A stretch of 64,000 bases of DNA from Winogradskyella eximia. GTDB taxonomy: Bacteria > Bacteroidota > Bacteroidia > Flavobacteriales > Flavobacteriaceae. This document shows, one piece after another, positions 36,701 through 46,215 of this stretch. Every line of letters starts with the position of its first letter. The first letter of the stretch is position 1. The position numbers and the translations under genes are program-made. The DNA lies in NCBI RefSeq assembly GCF_003386165.1, contig NZ_QRDV01000002.1:1-64000 (forward strand), given 5' to 3'. The notes below the pieces were generated by a model. That model was not told the DNA's origin and did not search any database. It was given only the letters and a program-made list of their open reading frames with translations.

Positions 36701-39700
36701 CCATGTCTAAAACTTGAACAGGACTAGTAACAATACAATTATAAGCATCAATAACATGAACATAATAACTTCCTGCATCCATATTAAATGTACTTGAAGT
36801 ATCCCAAGCAGTATCAGTAGCAAGAGGAGCAGAAGCAGAGGTTGTTATTTGATATTGATAAGGAGGTGTTCCGTTTGAACCTATAGCACTTATAACACCA
36901 GAATTGGCTTCACAATTTGCATTGTTATCTATTGAAACAGCTAATTCTAAAAGAAATGCAGATTCAGTAATATTAAATGGAACTGTTACAATACCACAAC
37001 CAGCATTAGAGCCAGAGGTTTCGCTAATAGAAACAAAATAGTTTCCAAAAGCTAATGGTCCTAAATCTGTTACAGTTATTGAACCATTTGCTGGCACAGT
37101 ACCAGAATTTGATATACCAGTTGAAGTTAAACTTAAAGAATCAAAAATTTCATAATTAACATCTACAGCATTAGCATAAATACTGTTAACTGTAAATGAT
37201 ACATTACCATCTGCACTACCAGTACAAGTAATGTTATTAGCACTAACCGCTGTTGCTGTTAATGTAGAACTTGTAGGAATTGGCACAGTTGCAGGCTCAT
37301 AATAACTACAGTTTGTAGATTGGTCATACACAATAAATGTATAAAGTACTCCAGGTATTAGACCAGTAAATGTAGCAGACTCACTTCCTAGAGAATCTTC
37401 TGCTAACCATGTACCTGCAGGATATACTGTACTTGGACCTTCATAAATACTAAAGAAAAATGGTCCAGCACTAGTTAAAGTTGAGCCTATACTTACTTCG
37501 GCTTCTCCACCTGTAGAACAATCAACTGTAGCAGTAATATCAATATTTAAATCTGTTGGAGGTGAAGCAACCAATACATCTTGAACTAATACAGAACAAC
37601 CATTTGCATCAACTACGTTAATTTGGTATAATCCAAAATCAACAACATCAAAGCTTACAGATGTTGAACCTATATTATTAAGTTCAGAATTTGAATACCC
37701 ATTTGTTCCTGTTACAAAATAGTTATAAGGTGATGTTCCTCCAACAACTGAGTTGATAATAACAGAACCTTGAGAAACTCCTCCAATATCACATGTAATA
37801 TCCACAGCGTCATAATCTACAATGATAGCATCTGGTTGGTTAATGATTACGGTTTCGGTTGCAGTACAAGATTTTGAATCTGTAACTGTAACAGTATATG
37901 TACCTGCTGGCAGACTAGATGTTTGTGTCCCAAAATCTGTTCCAGTAGTATCATTATTCACATTAATAACAAAAGGAGGTGTGCCTACTGAAGTATCAAT
38001 TGTAACCTCAATAGCTCCATTAGTATCTCCATTACACAAAATAGGTTGAGTTTGAACAACTAAACTCAAAGCAGGTAATGATAATGGGTTCACTGTAATT
38101 ATTGATGATTCTGCAGTACAACCGTTTGCATCTGTAATTTGAAGTTGGTATGTTCCTGCCGTTCCAGTTGAATAAGTGAATGGTGTTCCGGTTGCACCTA
38201 AAGACGTGAAAGCGCCTCCGTTAATTGATACCGCATGTGTATATGGTGCAGGACCAGTAATAGTTCCTGTAATTACCGCATCTGGTGAAGCTGTACAATC
38301 CAAGTCTTCCGTTAAAACAACAGCTAAAGTTGGAGTAGGTATAGGGTCAATGGTATAAGATTCACTATAAACACAATCATTTTCATCTTTTACTTGAAAT
38401 GTGTAAGTTCCAGGTTCTAAACCTGAAAAGTCAGTAGAGGTTTGATAAGTCGTTGTTGCCGAAGCAGGTGCTGTAATTTGATATTCTAATGTTCCTATAC
38501 CACCAGTTGTTCCAGTAATTGTAACTGTTGCTGCATTTGAAGGACAAGTTACAGGTGAATTATCAAACATTAAATCCGTTGGAGGATTTAACGCTTCAAC
38601 TGTTATTTGATTCATTGCAGAAGAACATCCGCTAGCATCTTTTACAATGACAGTATATGTTCCTGCTGATAAATTATTAAAACTGTTACTGTTCTGAAAA
38701 GTTACACCATCAATACTGTAAGAATATGGTGAACTTCCTCCGGTTACTCCTGTTACAGTTATAGTTCCATCTGAGATACAAGTATATGGTGCAGATAATG
38801 TCGCAGTTCCTACTATAGCAGCTGCTGAATTTATAGCAATCGTTTGTGGAGTTGTTTCACAAACATCAGTGCCAGAAGTGTATTGTAATACAACATCATA
38901 ATTTCCTACAGCTAATCCTGTAAATACATTTGAATTAACAAAAGTACCTCCTCCGTCAATACTATAAGCTATACTATTTCCATTAGCATTAGTTACATTA
39001 ACTGTTAATGCTCCAGAATTGTCAGCATCAGCACATGCAATATCTGTTACATCTACTGTGAAATCTGGCTGAGAAATGGCATCAACATCTATTGTTACTT
39101 CTGTACTACAGTTATTAGAATCGGTAACTAAAACAGTATAGAGTCCTGCAGAAGTGACTACAATTTGAGGTACAGACTGAAAATCAGTCGCGCCATTTAC
39201 GAAGTAATAGTAAGGTGGTGTTCCTCCAACCGGGTAAACTGTAAGCTCTCCATCGGTACAGTTTAGAGGACTTGTTAGAGCTATGGTTGCTGTTAATAAA
39301 GGTGGTTCAACAATTGTGATGTCTTCAGTAAACGTACAACCATTTTCAGATTCAATTGTGGCAGTATATGTTCCAGGATTTAAATTTTGAAACGTATAAT
39401 TATTGTCCATAATTGGACCAACACTATTTACCACAGTTGCTCCCTGAGATATTGAAAATAAATATTGAGGATCTACATCATTAGCCGATAAATGAATACT
39501 TCCTTTATCGTCATGACAAAGTGGTTGCGTTACAGTAGCAGAACCGGTAAACTCACGATCTCTAATTTGAACACTAGGAACTGTAAATACACAAGGATTG
39601 GTAGATATACCTACTTGTCTCACATAGATTGTATACGTACCAGCTGTATCCACAGAAAATACATTACTAGATTGAAAGTTTGTTCCATCTATACTGTATT

Positions 39701-41915
39701 CGTAACCTGATGGCACATTATTCACAGTAATACTCCCATTTGTGTTACAGATAATATCGGTAGCTTCAACTGTTGGGTTTAATACGTTTTCATAAACATT
39801 AAAGTAAAACTGAACAAAACAACCACCTGGATAATTAATTGTTATACGGTATTGTCCGGCTGTATCTACTAAAAATCCAGATTCACTTGGAATAGCATTC
39901 CATACACAATCTGTATTTTCATTGGCACAATCTGAATCTGAAACAGCATCACAACTTGTTTCATCAAGTACTTCCCAAATTATAGAAGTAGAATCTGAAA
40001 TATTAGTTTGTATGACTCTTGAATCATCTGCACCACACAAAAATATATTTGGTAATAATTTACCATCATTAGGACACACAACCACTTCATCTGCGTATGG
40101 TATCACAGGGTTTGTAGTGTTAGCACCAAAAAGCTGCACATTAAATTGTTGTACAATAGATTGACAGGGTGCAATTGCTGTGTTGTATGAATAATATGTT
40201 CCTGTTTCAGTAACGGTTATTGTTTGTGAGTTTCCAATAACAGGAGTTCCAGTTGGGCTAGTAGACCATGCATAAGAATCATAACCATCAGCAGCTGTTA
40301 ATACTAAACTATCTCCACAAAGAATTTCACTGTATTCAAAAGAACAGTCAAGGTCTGCCAAAAAGTTTGTGGCCTGAGGTGTAATTAAACAACCTGTATT
40401 GGTACTTAAACTTGGGTCATCCGTGATGGTAAAATCTGGATTGATAGTTCCTTGATACGTAGCAAAAGCTTGATTGTTTATAATATTAGAACACGCATCT
40501 TCTAGCTGACCACAATCGTCAACCACTTGTACTTCAATACGTATTTCGTATACAGGATCATTCTCTTCAACCAAAGAATCATCAATACTTAAAACTAGTT
40601 CTCTTGTTGTTGGATTATAACTAACAACTGTTACACCAGTTGGTAAGACTAAGTCTGTTGGATGATTGTATATAATATTGATAGGAAGAACATCTCTAAT
40701 CGTAAAGTTAGTAGCATCGTCATTTCCTGTATTTTGAAAACCAATCACATAATTTAAAGAGGATCCTAAGCCTACAAGTTCTCCTCCAATATCATTTCCT
40801 AAATCGTCTTCAACAATTTTTGTTAGTACAATATTAGGAGCAATAATCTCAATAGCAAAAGCACTAAAATAGTAATAGTAGATATCTAAGTTACTACCTA
40901 AACTAATATTAGCTGAGGTTGCATTATTAGCAATAAGTGAATTCCCTGGATTTGGAATATTAATGATACCAGCATCAAAACCTAAAGTATTAGAACTGTT
41001 TGGTGTTCTGTTGGTAAATAATTCTGAGGTGTTTGTTACAGGATTAATATCTGAAACAGAACTATTAAAAAAGTTATTACCAGGACGTATTGTTGTACCA
41101 GCATTATTTGTTACACTAATTGTACTTCCATTAAGTCTTAAATAATCACCAGAATAACCTCTATCACCTTCAATTGTACTAAAAGCAAATTTTGCACGTA
41201 CAGGACCTGTTGGTATAGTGTTAAAGCCACTTACAGGAAAAGTCTCATTAATAGAACTTGTAATTTTTGTAAACCCATCAAAAGAAGTAATGTACTTACT
41301 TGGCAAAAGTGGATCTTCATAAACTACAAATAAAGACCAACCAGCTGAAAGACCTTCTGAATTTGGTTTTGGACCTACTAAAGTTGAAATATTAGCAACA
41401 GAATATGTGCCTTCCGGATCTGGTAAAGCGGTAAGCATATCTGTTACATCATGATAATAGGCATATGTATTTGATTGATTATTGTTAGTAGCATTTTGAT
41501 AGTAGATCTCGGTTCCTGTTATATCTTCATAGGCACCTCCTGGTACTTTAAATTTGATATCAGAAATTGGCTCGTCTCCATCAACTACAGCACTCCAATA
41601 TAAACCAGCATAAACGATAACATAACAGCTATCGTCACTTGGTACATCTAAGTCTGCACTACTGGAGTTAAATGTACTAGAGTCGCCATCTATATCTACA
41701 TAAACTGCGGCATTTACTCCATCATTGGTAGAATTTCCATTGTATGGGTTAGAAACATGTAATCCCACATTACTGTTTCCTATTAGAAGGATGTCTCCTT
41801 TTATGGCTTGATCGTATCTTGGCGAAAATGGCACAAGGTTCTGAGCAAACATTTGCTGTCCGATTATTAGGAATAGGACAATTTGGGCTATTCTAGAAAA
41901 AGTAGGTTTTTTCAT
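33702..41915 (-). CDS. Giant SprB-repeat surface adhesin with T9SS type B sorting domain
   Basis: A 2,737-residue exported protein. After the signal peptide (to MFAQ) comes an N-terminal region of about 350 residues, then a DUF11-like domain (APNIVLTKIVEDDLGNDIG) and roughly twenty SprB-like Ig repeats of 70-110 residues. Most repeats begin near a TC..DNGS-type motif (for example ITCFGDNSGSFDI, VSCAGNNNGMVEI, LSCFGDQDASITI) and end in GTYTVTVTD-like strands. The last 90 residues are a type B gliding-associated CTD (CIPNWFTPNGDGSYDTW ... YWFVVKTNDS). It resembles the mobile adhesin SprB, so gliding, adhesion or polymer capture is likely; ligand unknown. It is flanked by two PorP/SprF-type genes on the same strand. 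Confidence 0.92.
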   Translation of the reverse strand: MKKPTFSRIAQIVLFLIIGQQMFAQNLVPFSPRYDQAIKGDILLIGNSNVGLHVSNPYNGNSTNDGVNAAVYVDIDGDSSTFNSSSADLDVPSDDSCYVIVYAGLYWSAVVDGDEPISDIKFKVPGGAYEDITGTEIYYQNATNNNQSNTYAYYHDVTDMLTALPDPEGTYSVANISTLVGPKPNSEGLSAGWSLFVVYEDPLLPSKYITSFDGFTKITSSINETFPVSGFNTIPTGPVRAKFAFSTIEGDRGYSGDYLRLNGSTISVTNNAGTTIRPGNNFFNSSVSDINPVTNTSELFTNRTPNSSNTLGFDAGIINIPNPGNSLIANNATSANISLGSNLDIYYYYFSAFAIEIIAPNIVLTKIVEDDLGNDIGGELVGLGSSLNYVIGFQNTGNDDATNFTIRDVLPINIIYNHPTDLVLPTGVTVVSYNPTTRELVLSIDDSLVEENDPVYEIRIEVQVVDDCGQLEDACSNIINNQAFATYQGTINPDFTITDDPSLSTNTGCLITPQATNFLADLDCSFEYSEILCGDSLVLTAADGYDSYAWSTSPTGTPVIGNSQTITVTETGTYYSYNTAIAPCQSIVQQFNVQLFGANTTNPVIPYADEVVVCPNDGKLLPNIFLCGADDSRVIQTNISDSTSIIWEVLDETSCDAVSDSDCANENTDCVWNAIPSESGFLVDTAGQYRITINYPGGCFVQFYFNVYENVLNPTVEATDIICNTNGSITVNNVPSGYEYSIDGTNFQSSNVFSVDTAGTYTIYVRQVGISTNPCVFTVPSVQIRDREFTGSATVTQPLCHDDKGSIHLSANDVDPQYLFSISQGATVVNSVGPIMDNNYTFQNLNPGTYTATIESENGCTFTEDITIVEPPLLTATIALTSPLNCTDGELTVYPVGGTPPYYYFVNGATDFQSVPQIVVTSAGLYTVLVTDSNNCSTEVTIDVDAISQPDFTVDVTDIACADADNSGALTVNVTNANGNSIAYSIDGGGTFVNSNVFTGLAVGNYDVVLQYTSGTDVCETTPQTIAINSAAAIVGTATLSAPYTCISDGTITVTGVTGGSSPYSYSIDGVTFQNSNSFNNLSAGTYTVIVKDASGCSSAMNQITVEALNPPTDLMFDNSPVTCPSNAATVTITGTTGGIGTLEYQITAPASATTTYQTSTDFSGLEPGTYTFQVKDENDCVYSESYTIDPIPTPTLAVVLTEDLDCTASPDAVITGTITGPAPYTHAVSINGGAFTSLGATGTPFTYSTGTAGTYQLQITDANGCTAESSIITVNPLSLPALSLVVQTQPILCNGDTNGAIEVTIDTSVGTPPFVINVNNDTTGTDFGTQTSSLPAGTYTVTVTDSKSCTATETVIINQPDAIIVDYDAVDITCDIGGVSQGSVIINSVVGGTSPYNYFVTGTNGYSNSELNNIGSTSVSFDVVDFGLYQINVVDANGCSVLVQDVLVASPPTDLNIDITATVDCSTGGEAEVSIGSTLTSAGPFFFSIYEGPSTVYPAGTWLAEDSLGSESATFTGLIPGVLYTFIVYDQSTNCSYYEPATVPIPTSSTLTATAVSANNITCTGSADGNVSFTVNSIYANAVDVNYEIFDSLSLTSTGISNSGTVPANGSITVTDLGPLAFGNYFVSISETSGSNAGCGIVTVPFNITESAFLLELAVSIDNNANCEANSGVISAIGSNGTPPYQYQITTSASAPLATDTAWDTSSTFNMDAGSYYVHVIDAYNCIVTSPVQVLDMDPTPAISATINNQCTVVEGEFEIDVTLDMVGIPPYSVSINGGAFQTQTFPFSISNLYSGTHTVAIKDINGCGNTVSLNVVAPIALTPEITALPSCNNDDGEITITGSGGSGSYAYSILPNPASISITGNVFSGVPSGSYTITITDTVTSCTEDVSISVSEAVSPVFTLTPNEITCFGDNSGSFDINIENYSGAYTYEVFNSSGTSVTGIVNANTSTNPETVTGMEAGTFTVEITETDIPFCSAITNVTIVSPLEAMTLSVSETSNVTCNDNEGTITSVATGGWGDYQYELTGDATVAYSSNGSFTGLSAGDYTVNVMDAGGCIVSETITLETPTPINATFTPNTTVLSCFGDQDASITITNVTGGQGTNYTYTLNTLLPTPSVSGPQTSNVFENLGPGTYFVRITDGFDCEFSSVNIVITEPTPIEASLVRTTTQTCLTESTLTLSATGGTGIYSYSENASFTPILGTFSTSTTFNVSDGTYSYFVRDANGCVTNISNEITVDPLPTLEVTLQSSNPTINCAGDNNGSILATAIGGLGNYTYTLQDNLGNPVTATQTTPGYFTELFAGNYVVYVESGDCEATSAPISITEPDAPIDATIIVNNVSCAGNNNGMVEITATGGTGTIRYAISPQLNQFFETNTFENLSPGNYEIIVQDELGCYLTFNFEISEPDPVILSIVADSFFPEVCTGNADGEFSIAISGGTLPYSVSLDDYEGVYTTGNATQTEFDFTDLVGGDHIVFVRDAEGCESEWNITFPESVSILPEILIENICENNTQGNAVTVTVDASIEDLSQLDYSLNGGTYQESNIFYNVPVGTDHIIEVRHTNGCIQSTEFFDIEATDPITLTLTEGELNEFIATASGGEGGYQFTMNDEDYGDTNSYIIFESGLYTVTVTDSSGCYATAQIELEFEDICIPNWFTPNGDGSYDTWSPGCTENYPNLTYDIFDRYGRKVAQYHVGEVWDGKYNGKELPMGDYWFVVKTNDSSHDKEFVGHFTLYR

Positions 41916-41985
41916 GATATTTTAATTTATGTCTTCACTTTTTTCCTCAGGGCAGAGAAGAAAGTAAAGGCTGGCTTAACACTTA

Positions 41986-44670
41986 TTAATTTTCAATTTT
42001 TACTATTGACATTTTTCCATTGTATGGTCTATTTCCTTTAGATTCTAAGGCTTTATTAGCATTTCCGATATCCTCGAATTTATCATAGAATATATAATAT
42101 TTACTTGTTGCAACATCGTGGAAGAAATCAACATCCGTTCTGCCAGAGGCAACCACATTAGTTAAAAATTCATTTCTTCTTTTTGTATCACTATGCACTG
42201 CAATGATTAGGTAATAACCGCTATCAACATTATCTATATTTTTTAAAATTTTAATGTTATTTCCTAAAGGTTCCCCAAAGTCAAAATCGGTTTCTTTTAA
42301 AGGTTCATCGCTTAATACTGTAGTTTGCTTTATATTATTAAGCATGGCTCTGTCTTGACTATATCTATCTTCTTCATTATTAAAAGCAGCACGTTTAATA
42401 CGTCTTCTTTTTTCAACTTCCGTTGCTATTCTAATAGCATCAAGCTTTGTGTTTAATTGTGCATTTACTTCATTAGCTTTTAATTGTTCGGCTTTTAATC
42501 GTTTAATTTCCTTTTTATAAAATAATGCAACTTCATCTAATCCGTAGGTACTGTTTGCAATACGATCTTCATAAAGTTTATTTAAATCATCAATTTTTTC
42601 GCTTCTTGATTTTATAATGTTTTCTAAATCAACCTTAATTGCGTTAAGTGCATTGTTTTCTGCAGTAACACTTTTAAATGGTTTTGGTTGTACTGTAATA
42701 CCTTGATCGCTTAAATCATTTTCTTCTTTTAAATCTTTTAGATCTTGATCCTTAATGGCAACAATATCATCGAATTGTTTTAGTAATTCGTTTTGTACAG
42801 CTTTAGAGTCTTCAGTTGAGTTTGCAATAGTTTGCATAGACTTAGCTAACTCATCCGTAGGGTTTGAAATAATATCATCGTTGTTATTTTCCTCTGCTAA
42901 TAGTTTTGCTTGTGCTTCAGCTTTAGCTTTTTGTTCTGCTAATAATTTTGCTTGTGCATCAGCTTCAGCTTTTTGTTCTGCTAATAGTTTCGCTTGTGCA
43001 TCAGCTTCTGCTTTGGCTTTTTGTTCTGCTAATAATTTTGCTTGTGCATCAGCTTCAGCTTTTTGTTCTGCTAATAGTTTCGCTTGTGCATCAGCTTCTG
43101 CTTTGGCTTTTTGTTCTGCTAATAATTTTGCTTGTGCATCAGCTTCAGCTTTTTGTTCTGCTAATAGTTTCGCTTGTGCATCAGCTTCTGCTTTGGCCTT
43201 TTGTTCTGCTAATAATTTTGCTTGTGCATCAGCTTCGGCTTTGGCCTTTTGTTCTGCTAATAGTTTTGCTTGTGCATCAGCTTCAGTTTTTTGTTCTGCT
43301 AATAGTTTTGCTTGTGCATCAGCTTCAGCTTTGGCTTTTTGTTCTGCTAATAGTTTTGCTTGTGCATCAGCTTCTGCTTTAGCTTTTTGCTCGGCTAATA
43401 GTTTTGCTCTTGTTTCTGCTCTTTCAGCCGCTTTTTTATCTGCTTCAATTTTATCAAGCTCAGCCTGTACTTCAGCTAATTCTTTTGCTTGTTGTTCTTC
43501 AATTAACTTAGTTTGAGCTTCATTATCTTGTGCAGTCTTTTTCTGTTCTGCTAATGCTTTAGCTTGAGACTCAGTTTCTGTTTGTAATTTTGCATTTTGC
43601 TCAGTTAATGTGTTAGCTTGTGTATTAGTTTTACGTTTAGATGTATTAGAGGTTTTATTATTTGCCACTCTTGATTTAGACGTTTTTGAAACGCGACGTC
43701 TTTTGTTTCCACTAGAAAGAATACTACTTACCTCGTCTTCTCGGCTATAATCATAATAATTATTATTTATGAATCTGTAAGCTAATGTGATTTCATGTGA
43801 AGATCCAAAATTGTTTAAGTCTCCAAAGGCTTTTTCATAATTATACTCTAGAGCAATTTGCTTTGTGATGTTAATACCTACACCAGCTGAAGCTCCATAA
43901 AGTGTGTTGTAACCTGCTTGTGCCCAAATACCCTTAGGTACTGTAACCATAGCAACACCAGAAATGATGGTTTCATCTTTCTGAAAATCTGATCGTAATA
44001 AAGCCGTAAATTTACTATTGTCAAAAAATCCTCTGCTACTCATGTACCCTGTGTACATAAAATGAGCTTGAATGCTTTGTTGTGGATTATCTTCAACTAA
44101 GAGAGAAGATTCAAAATTATATAAAGCTAAATTTTTAAATGACAATCCGAAATCTAAAAATTCTGTTCCGTAGTTAATGCTAGGATTAATAGATAGTAAG
44201 AAATTTTCTGGAACATTTTGTAAGGATGGATCTTCAAAATTTGTAACAACATTACCTGTATTTACACCACTTTTATAAGCACCAATATTGATACCAAAAG
44301 TTAGGTTACTATCTTGACCTAATCTTGCATTGTATGCAAAATTCAAAATACCACCAAAGGTGGTAAGTACTCCATAATTTTGTTGAAACAATCCTAATCC
44401 TGCACCAATATTTTCTCCAAAACGACCAGAGTAACTTGCCAAATAGGTGAGTGGTGCGTTATCAAAAGACACCCATTCTCTTTTGTTATAGATGCTTACA
44501 TATTTTGTTTGTTCTCTTACAAAACTGAATGTTGGGTTTAAAGTATATTTATTAAAGGTTAGAGAATTACGAGTTGGTATTGCAAGCGAAACCACTCCGT
44601 CATCTTCTTGAGAGTAGAATGTCTGTGTAAAACAGATACATAATATAAAAAGTAAAAAACGTGCTTTCAT
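41986..44670 (-). CDS. PorP/SprF protein fused to a TolA-like helical repeat and a SPOR-like end
   Basis: An 894-residue chimera; ordinary PorP/SprF proteins are near 300. Residues 1-20 are the signal peptide, and 25-305 are the PorP/SprF barrel (NSLTFNKYTLNPTFSFVREQ). A basic linker follows (about 320-350, KRRRVSKTSKSR), then a long helix rich in Ala, Lys, Gln and Glu (350-600). It contains about twelve AKLLAE units, with the repeat AKAEADAQAKLLAEQK, as in TolA domain II. A second coiled-coil stretch (605-780) and a C-terminal domain (about 813-894, SGYYLIIAVHSDTKRRNEFL ... YYIFYDKFEDIGNANKAL) that looks SPOR-like complete it. I infer an outer-membrane barrel with a periplasm-spanning arm that could reach peptidoglycan or the gliding motor. 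It starts one base after the type B CTD gene. Confidence 0.85.
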   Translation of the reverse strand: MKARFLLFILCICFTQTFYSQEDDGVVSLAIPTRNSLTFNKYTLNPTFSFVREQTKYVSIYNKREWVSFDNAPLTYLASYSGRFGENIGAGLGLFQQNYGVLTTFGGILNFAYNARLGQDSNLTFGINIGAYKSGVNTGNVVTNFEDPSLQNVPENFLLSINPSINYGTEFLDFGLSFKNLALYNFESSLLVEDNPQQSIQAHFMYTGYMSSRGFFDNSKFTALLRSDFQKDETIISGVAMVTVPKGIWAQAGYNTLYGASAGVGINITKQIALEYNYEKAFGDLNNFGSSHEITLAYRFINNNYYDYSREDEVSSILSSGNKRRRVSKTSKSRVANNKTSNTSKRKTNTQANTLTEQNAKLQTETESQAKALAEQKKTAQDNEAQTKLIEEQQAKELAEVQAELDKIEADKKAAERAETRAKLLAEQKAKAEADAQAKLLAEQKAKAEADAQAKLLAEQKTEADAQAKLLAEQKAKAEADAQAKLLAEQKAKAEADAQAKLLAEQKAEADAQAKLLAEQKAKAEADAQAKLLAEQKAEADAQAKLLAEQKAKAEADAQAKLLAEQKAEADAQAKLLAEQKAKAEAQAKLLAEENNNDDIISNPTDELAKSMQTIANSTEDSKAVQNELLKQFDDIVAIKDQDLKDLKEENDLSDQGITVQPKPFKSVTAENNALNAIKVDLENIIKSRSEKIDDLNKLYEDRIANSTYGLDEVALFYKKEIKRLKAEQLKANEVNAQLNTKLDAIRIATEVEKRRRIKRAAFNNEEDRYSQDRAMLNNIKQTTVLSDEPLKETDFDFGEPLGNNIKILKNIDNVDSGYYLIIAVHSDTKRRNEFLTNVVASGRTDVDFFHDVATSKYYIFYDKFEDIGNANKALESKGNRPYNGKMSIVKIEN
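42931..43236. repeat. 90-bp tandem repeat inside the SprF-fusion gene
   Basis: Three tandem 90-bp units, 42931-43020, 43021-43110 and 43111-43200. The first two are identical and the third differs by one base (C for T at 43198), followed by a partial copy to 43236. Each unit encodes 30 residues made of a 16- and a 14-residue sub-repeat, so copy number can change without a frameshift. Near identity suggests recent expansion. Confidence 0.93.
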
Positions 44671-44671
44671 A

Positions 44672-46135
44672 TTATTTTACTACGGTTATTGAACCTTTTT
44701 TAATTTTATTATCTTCTGTGGTTATGATGTAATAATACACCTGATTTATGCTGGTTAAGTTGAGATCGGTTTCTGGCCAATTGTTTTGATAATCATTAGT
44801 CTTTAATACTACTTCACCACGATTAGTCATAATAATCACTTCAGTATTTGTGCCACTTACATAAGCTGGTGGAATAATCCATGTATCATTAATTAGATCT
44901 CCATTAGGACTAATAAGGTTCGGTATTTTTTCTACATCAGGAAAAAGATCTAATGCTTCTTCTACGGTAAACAAATATTCTATTGAAGCTTCGCAACCAG
45001 TAGTTTCTGAGATGATGACACTATAGTCACCAAATTCTGTCGCTTCAAACGAAGATTCAGTTGCACCTGAAATTATAGTATTGTTTAAATACCAATTATA
45101 ATTTGGGTTTTGAGCTGTTGAGGTTACATTAACAAATAATGATTCACCTGACAAAATCTCATTATATTCTGGCACATCAATTGAACTTTCAAATAACTCG
45201 CTTACTAATTCTATACTACCAGAAGCAGAACAATCTCCTAAATCTACTTGTACTGAAAAAGTTGCTGATTCATTAGTTTGATACATTTGACTTGTAGCAT
45301 CTGGAATAATGTTTCCGTTTTTAAACCATTGGTAGCTATTACCTCCTATAGTACTTAAAGTGGTATAACCTTGTTCAGGACAAAATGGATTACCTAAGCT
45401 TGAGGCTATAGTAGCATTGGCTTCACCAGAAATGGCTTCACTGATAGTAACACGATTAGAGAATGAATCTGAAGTACAACTTCCGTAATTGGTTTTTACA
45501 AAATAAGTACCATTTGTGTTTACAGATAACGTTGGTCCATCTGCTACATATGCTGAGGTTGTTGGACTTGTTTCTTTATACCACTTATATGTAAGGTTAG
45601 GATATTGTAATGGAGAATCATTAGTTCCGTTGCCAGGATTATCTATAGTTAATAAGTAGCTACCACCTGTACAAAAGGCACCAGTAGAAACTAAATTATT
45701 AATAGTAAATGGTGAATCCTGAATTTTATAATAAGCAGCAAATGCTACCGACTTAGAACTTGTTGCTATAGGAGCACTACTTTTAATTCGAATTTTATAA
45801 TTTTCTCCAGCTGTTGTGTTTGGTATTGAGAATTCTAATGTTGCTGGTGAAACTGTAACTGATCCTGCTGCTGATGTATATATTGTAGTTGCATTAGTAA
45901 AATCACCATCCGCATCAGACATTTCAATGCTAAACTGGTTAGAAGAATCTAAAGCAGATTCTGGTGAAAAAATAAACGTAGTAGTATAAGTGTTAAATGA
46001 TGCGCTTGCACAAGCCTGACTAAATCCTAAATTTGGCGTACCAATAACTATTTGCGCATTGGCACGTTCTGACATGGAAATGGCAACAAGGCATACTGCA
46101 AATATTATTTGTGATAGGTAGGTAGGTTTAAGCAT
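44672..46135 (-). CDS. Secreted Ig-like protein with T9SS type B sorting domain
   Basis: A 487-residue protein with an N-terminal signal (to ERANAQ). Beta domains follow, including two or three Ig-like modules marked by Trp/Cys (LTYKWYKETSP, NSYQWFKNGNIIP, NYNWYLNNTIISG). The type B CTD lies at the end (IPNLISPNGDLINDTWIIP ... YYYIITTEDNKIKKGSITVVK). Family members are common in Flavobacteriaceae just upstream of PorP/SprF genes. It starts the tightly packed part of the adhesin operon, with a one-base gap to the fusion gene, so it is likely to be exported with the help of, or to bind, that protein. Confidence 0.87.
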   Translation of the reverse strand: MLKPTYLSQIIFAVCLVAISMSERANAQIVIGTPNLGFSQACASASFNTYTTTFIFSPESALDSSNQFSIEMSDADGDFTNATTIYTSAAGSVTVSPATLEFSIPNTTAGENYKIRIKSSAPIATSSKSVAFAAYYKIQDSPFTINNLVSTGAFCTGGSYLLTIDNPGNGTNDSPLQYPNLTYKWYKETSPTTSAYVADGPTLSVNTNGTYFVKTNYGSCTSDSFSNRVTISEAISGEANATIASSLGNPFCPEQGYTTLSTIGGNSYQWFKNGNIIPDATSQMYQTNESATFSVQVDLGDCSASGSIELVSELFESSIDVPEYNEILSGESLFVNVTSTAQNPNYNWYLNNTIISGATESSFEATEFGDYSVIISETTGCEASIEYLFTVEEALDLFPDVEKIPNLISPNGDLINDTWIIPPAYVSGTNTEVIIMTNRGEVVLKTNDYQNNWPETDLNLTSINQVYYYIITTEDNKIKKGSITVVK

Positions 46136-46215
46136 TAGGTTTAGGGGTTGTAGTTTTAGTCTATAAGCTGTTTGGGGTTTGAGTTTAAGGTTGACGATCG
46201 TTTTAAGATTATAGT

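Noticed and set aside
42931-43236. A CRISPR array
   Set aside because: The units are back to back with no spacers and are translated in the SprF-fusion frame.
42755-43516. Long plus-strand open frames opposite the SprF-fusion repeat (also 42948-43382)
   Set aside because: They are antisense shadows of the Ala/Lys-rich repeat; the composition is a by-product of the periodic codons and there is no start signal.
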